Assembly: GCA_008501785.1 (NCBI GenBank)
Contig: QQUD01001037.1
Span: 1-7,222 of the forward strand
Length of the DNA: 7,222 nt
Direction: 5' to 3'
Source: Chloroflexota bacterium
GTDB taxonomy: Bacteria; Chloroflexota; Anaerolineae; Promineifilales; Promineifilaceae
In this document: one piece after another, positions 4,851 through 7,222 of the stretch
Position numbering within the stretch: the stretch's first letter is position 1
How the letters are laid out: every line of letters starts with the position of its first letter
Program-made: the position numbers and the translations under genes
Notes under the pieces: model-generated
Seen by the model: only the letters and a program-made list of their open reading frames with translations
Told to the model about the DNA's origin: nothing
The model's database searches: none

Positions 4851-6428
4851 TTACCCCAATCCAGGTAAACCGGCAGCTCCCTCTTGCAGCAGGTAGCGAA
4901 TGACGAGGGAATCGATGATGGTTTCGACGGGGGCGCGTTCGTCGGTAAAGATGATGTCGGAGGGGCTGATGGGGACGAGGTTGTTAACGGCCGTTTCCAC
5001 CGCCGCCATCAGCAAAGGGTCTGCCCCTGCATCCATCTGCTCCCAATTAGCCCGAATATTGTCGGCTGTCGTCGGCTGTACGGTAGCGATCAAAATTGTA
5101 TTCAGCGAACCCGGTACATCAATCGCGTGAACCGTTGGGAACACATTCAACAGCGTAGCTGTGATTGCATCAATCAGGCGGCGATCATTGGGTACACGTC
5201 CCACATTCATTGCCACCACGCCATCTTCATCCAAATGGGCCTTGACCTCGCTGAAAAACTCTTGCGTGGTCAAATGCCAGGGGATGTAGGGAACTTTGTA
5301 GGCATCGATGGTGATCACGTCGTAGCGGGTGTCGAGGCGGTTAAGTTGATAACGGCCGTCTCCCACAATCACATTCAAATTGGGGTCCGTCATCGCAAAA
5401 TAATCTTGTCCCGCCTGCACAATCCCTGGGTCTAACTCAATGCCATCAATCGCAATTGGCCCATAAACCCGTGTGTACTGTTTAGGAATTGTGCCTGCGG
5501 CCAGCCCAATCACCCCCATCGATTGTACTGGCTCAAACAAAACTGATTCATTGAAATACGGCGCTGCCAACATGATGCTCCACACCGACACACGCGGCAC
5601 GCGCCCGTCATCACAATAGAAAGAGTGAAACGCCTGCCCCTCGTTCAACAGCAAGTAATTACAATCTTCTTGCCGCACCACCTGTACGTAGTTGTAAGCC
5701 GATTCGGTTTCAAAGATTTGGCCTTCATAGGCTTTGATGTTGCCCTGCCCCCAGAAATAGGAAATGGGGATGAGGATGAGAGGGAGGATGAGGGCGGAAA
5801 CGGCCGTTTTTGGCCGTGTCAACCACAAGCCGCCCAAACCCACCAGCAGCAGCACACTCCCAAAAATAATTGCCGTCATGCGCGAACCGGCAAGAGGTAT
5901 AACAATTAACACAGGCAAATAGGTTCCCAACAAGCTACCCCACGTCGAAACAGCATAAATTCGGCCGCTGATTCGTCCCGCTTCACCCACATCTTGCACC
6001 GCCAGCCGAATGGCAAACGGCGGGATACAGCCCTGCAAAGTGATCGGCACAGTCAGGGCAATGATGACGCCAATGAGTGAACTGGCGATGGCTCCCACAT
6101 TAATAGCAGCGAGTGCAGAAGCGGCCGTTTTCAGCAGCACGCTCGTCAATAACAAGAAAAAGACACCGCTAAAACCAGCAATCGACACCAGCCCATAAAA
6201 CACATGCGGGTATGGATATTTATCCGCCAGCCAACCGCCGAGAAAATAGCCAACCGTCAAAAAGAGCAACACCAGCCCAATCACATTCGCCCAAACGATG
6301 TTGGATGTGCCATACACCGTTTGCAACATGCGGCTGGTCGTAAATTCAATTGCCAGTGTCCCCATTCCAGCAATAAACACCGTAAAAAACAGATATTTTC
6401 GCCCCCCAGGCAATGCCGCTTGATTCAT
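4851..6428 (-). CDS. Membrane-fused spermidine-synthase-like protein
   Basis: Protein of 525 residues with an N-terminal membrane half (about seven helices within 11-225) and a soluble C-terminal half resembling the spermidine synthase methyltransferase fold (PF01564-like). In the soluble half: motif I VIGLAAGT (306-313), the acidic strand end GIELDPGIV (329-337), VGDGRYQL (355-362), and IDAYKVPYIPWHLTTQEFF (374-392), then FTDERAPVE (494-502), a common ending in MFS-fused members. Known spermidine synthases carry GGGDG and a DSTDP-type catalytic segment; here these positions read GLAAGT and DAYKVP, so aminopropyl transfer is doubtful and the substrate unknown. No Shine-Dalgarno stands close to the ATG at 6428; the nearest AGAGGA is over 20 nt away. 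It is first of the five-gene minus-strand series. Its coding sequence holds several CGGCCG-core palindromes. Confidence 0.88.
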   Translation of the reverse strand: MNQAALPGGRKYLFFTVFIAGMGTLAIEFTTSRMLQTVYGTSNIVWANVIGLVLLFLTVGYFLGGWLADKYPYPHVFYGLVSIAGFSGVFFLLLTSVLLKTAASALAAINVGAIASSLIGVIIALTVPITLQGCIPPFAIRLAVQDVGEAGRISGRIYAVSTWGSLLGTYLPVLIVIPLAGSRMTAIIFGSVLLLVGLGGLWLTRPKTAVSALILPLILIPISYFWGQGNIKAYEGQIFETESAYNYVQVVRQEDCNYLLLNEGQAFHSFYCDDGRVPRVSVWSIMLAAPYFNESVLFEPVQSMGVIGLAAGTIPKQYTRVYGPIAIDGIELDPGIVQAGQDYFAMTDPNLNVIVGDGRYQLNRLDTRYDVITIDAYKVPYIPWHLTTQEFFSEVKAHLDEDGVVAMNVGRVPNDRRLIDAITATLLNVFPTVHAIDVPGSLNTILIATVQPTTADNIRANWEQMDAGADPLLMAAVETAVNNLVPISPSDIIFTDERAPVETIIDSLVIRYLLQEGAAGLPGLG

Positions 6429-6490
6429 TGATTTTTGTATTTGAATGTGATTCCTCTCATATCAAAGAAATGGCTACAGAATTTGTTCAC

Positions 6491-6517
6491 AAATACATAT
6501 CTTTTATGTATTTTTTT
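6491..6517 (+). terminator. AT-rich hairpin with T-run, terminator-like
   Basis: AAATACATA (6491-6499) pairs with TATGTATTT (6505-6513) over a 5-nt loop, and T7 runs from 6511 to 6517. It has the shape of a plus-strand terminator, but the stem has almost no GC and no plus-strand gene precedes it. It may instead be part of the upstream region of the minus-strand gene. Confidence 0.3.
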
Positions 6518-6523
6518 ATACGA

Positions 6524-6571
6524 ATAGGGAAAATACGGATTTCAATAACAAAGTATCCGTATTTTCCCTAT
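6524..6571. repeat. Perfect 17-bp inverted repeat, 14-nt loop
   Basis: ATAGGGAAAATACGGAT (6524-6540) is exactly inverted at 6555-6571. There is no T-run on either side, so it is not a standard terminator. TATCCG recurs directly at 6554-6559 and 6569-6574. It sits 96 bp upstream of the spermidine-synthase-like start. It could be a small palindromic mobile repeat or an mRNA stem. Confidence 0.8.
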
Positions 6572-6651
6572 CCGCATTTACCATGCACCTTCACCGCATG
6601 ATGCAACATAACAATTCTACCAAAATGGGCCATACCTCTTACCTAATAAAT

Positions 6652-6759
6652 TGGACTCTGGCGAAATCCACATTTGGGGGTCGGAGTAGAGGCTTTAGCC
6701 GGGTCAAATTACCCTATGTAACCCGGCTAAAGCCTCTACTCCAAAAACGCCAGAGTCCA
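6652..6759. repeat. 108-nt nested palindrome, REP/BIME- or MITE-like
   Basis: The outer arms TGGACTCTGGCG (6652-6663) and CGCCAGAGTCCA (6748-6759) are perfect 12-bp inverses. Inside them is a perfect 22-bp inverted pair, 6683-6704 and 6721-6742, beginning GGAGTAGAGGCTTTAGCC, with a 16-nt loop. Each inner arm carries GTAG followed by the mini-palindrome GGCTTTAGCC, the layout of REP sequences mobilised by REP-associated tyrosine transposases. That link is inference; no transposase is in the window. It lies 46 bp past the stop of the right-edge gene. Confidence 0.8.
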
Positions 6760-6805
6760 TATTGGAGATTATAGCGAGGTCGTTTGAATGATGCAGGTTA
6801 ATGCA

Positions 6806-7222
6806 TTATGAATCGGGGTTGACAATTACAAACTGCTGCCGCATTTGTGTGCCAGTGAGTTTGCCGGTATTTTGGAAAATGATAGTCAGTGGCTGATCGT
6901 AAACGATGAAGCTCTCATCAGCCCGTCCTAATTTGAGATGGGGTCTGGCATCAAGGTAAGTAAACACACGCTTTGGTGGAGTCAGCTGAGGCTCACTAAA
7001 CGTGTCGGCATCCAAATAAATGCCAAATAAGTTTGGATGGCGATCTACCAAATAAGCCGGTTCATATCCCAATTCACCATCAAATAAAAGCTGATGATAT
7101 TGGCTGGAAACCGGGAATTTATCGGGTAATCGCGGCACGACACCGTAAGCACGGTTGGTCATAATCGTTAGATAATCTGCTTCTGCCAACAAGTCCAAAT
7201 TTTCCATCAAATTTTCTTCAGA
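6806..7222 (-). CDS. C-terminal part of a large membrane glycosyltransferase-like protein (PMT/ArnT or DUF2298 type), cut by window edge
   Basis: The frame is open to the right edge and gives the last 138 residues of a longer protein; the TTG/ATG near 7210 has no ribosome site and is not taken as the start. The visible part has no membrane helix. It reads as the extracytoplasmic tail seen in Chloroflexi lipid-linked glycosyltransferases and DUF2298 (YYY) proteins: LAEADYLTIMTNRAYG, then VPRLPDKFPVSSQYHQLLF, GELGYEP, and near the end ADESFIVYDQPLTIIFQN, which resembles their common 'AEEAFTVYDHPKVLIF' ending. The family call rests on this resemblance from memory, and PMT and DUF2298 cannot be separated from this piece. 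The catalytic region lies outside the window. The spacer behind its TAA stop holds the 108-nt palindrome. Confidence 0.6.
   Translation of the reverse strand, partial: SEENLMENLDLLAEADYLTIMTNRAYGVVPRLPDKFPVSSQYHQLLFDGELGYEPAYLVDRHPNLFGIYLDADTFSEPQLTPPKRVFTYLDARPHLKLGRADESFIVYDQPLTIIFQNTGKLTGTQMRQQFVIVNPDS

Larger units (their letters stand above)
6429..6805. other. Non-coding stretch with three hairpin elements
   Basis: No credible gene is seen in these 377 bases; the short open frames have no ribosome site and read through the palindromes. It contains an AT-rich hairpin with a T-run (6491-6517), a perfect 17-bp inverted repeat (6524-6571) and a 108-nt nested palindrome (6652-6759). The promoter of the spermidine-synthase-like gene should also lie here, but I cannot place it with confidence. 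Confidence 0.7.

Noticed and set aside
4884..5435. Plus-strand open frame of 183 codons opposite the spermidine-synthase-like gene
   Set aside because: Low-complexity translation with no recognisable domain, antisense to a well-supported gene.
6413..6774. Two short plus-strand frames in the non-coding stretch
   Set aside because: They have no ribosome site, run through the inverted repeats and show no protein family features.
7205..7210. Start codon of the right-edge gene at TTG 7210 or ATG 7207
   Set aside because: The frame continues open to the edge, no Shine-Dalgarno is present, and the translation matches only the C-terminal tail of a larger membrane protein family.
1..7222. CRISPR array, tRNA, rRNA, riboswitch or defence system
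   Set aside because: No spaced direct repeats, cloverleaf, known aptamer core or defence-protein motif was found on either strand by eye.

Overview
The window looks like a stretch of bacterial chromosome from a member of the Chloroflexota (Anaerolineae/Ardenticatenia type). This is an inference from three things: the gene families present, a moderate GC content, and a 10-base palindrome (AACGGCCGTT) scattered through genes and spacers. No single gene proves the assignment. No tRNA, rRNA, CRISPR array, transposase or phage gene is visible.

Layout. (1) Positions 1-1126, minus strand: most of a membrane-anchored octaheme cytochrome c of the hydroxylamine oxidoreductase (HAO)-like family, with all eight CxxCH motifs present and its C-terminus cut by the left edge. 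(2) 1127-1504: a divergent control region with a plausible minus-strand promoter and three ATGTCC(C)T half-sites. (3) 1505-2164, plus strand: a NarL/LuxR-type response regulator, ended by a strong terminator made of two copies of the AAACGGCCGTTT palindrome. (4) 2223-6428, minus strand: five genes in one direction, transcribed in the order membrane-embedded spermidine-synthase-like protein, DUF1461/Lit-like membrane protein, short-chain dehydrogenase, OsmC-like protein, CBS-pair protein. The Lit-like and SDR genes are only 2 bp apart, and the SDR ribosome binding site lies inside the last codons of the Lit-like gene. (5) 6429-6805: a 377-bp non-coding stretch holding three hairpins, including a perfect 17-bp inverted repeat and a 108-nt nested palindrome. 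(6) 6806-7222, minus strand: the C-terminal end of a large membrane protein of the lipid-linked glycosyltransferase/DUF2298 kind, cut by the right edge.

Function. The left part suggests extracytoplasmic nitrogen-compound (hydroxylamine, nitric oxide or nitrite) redox chemistry next to a two-component regulator that may control it. The right part is a general cell-envelope and housekeeping array; its clearest point is a Lit-like protein that keeps the two histidines known to matter in lipoprotein intramolecular transacylase. I see no obvious new multi-gene defence or mobile system. The least explained signals are the palindromes: the dispersed CGGCCG-core motif, the roughly 60-nt structured spacer at 4781-4840, and the hairpin cluster at 6491-6759.
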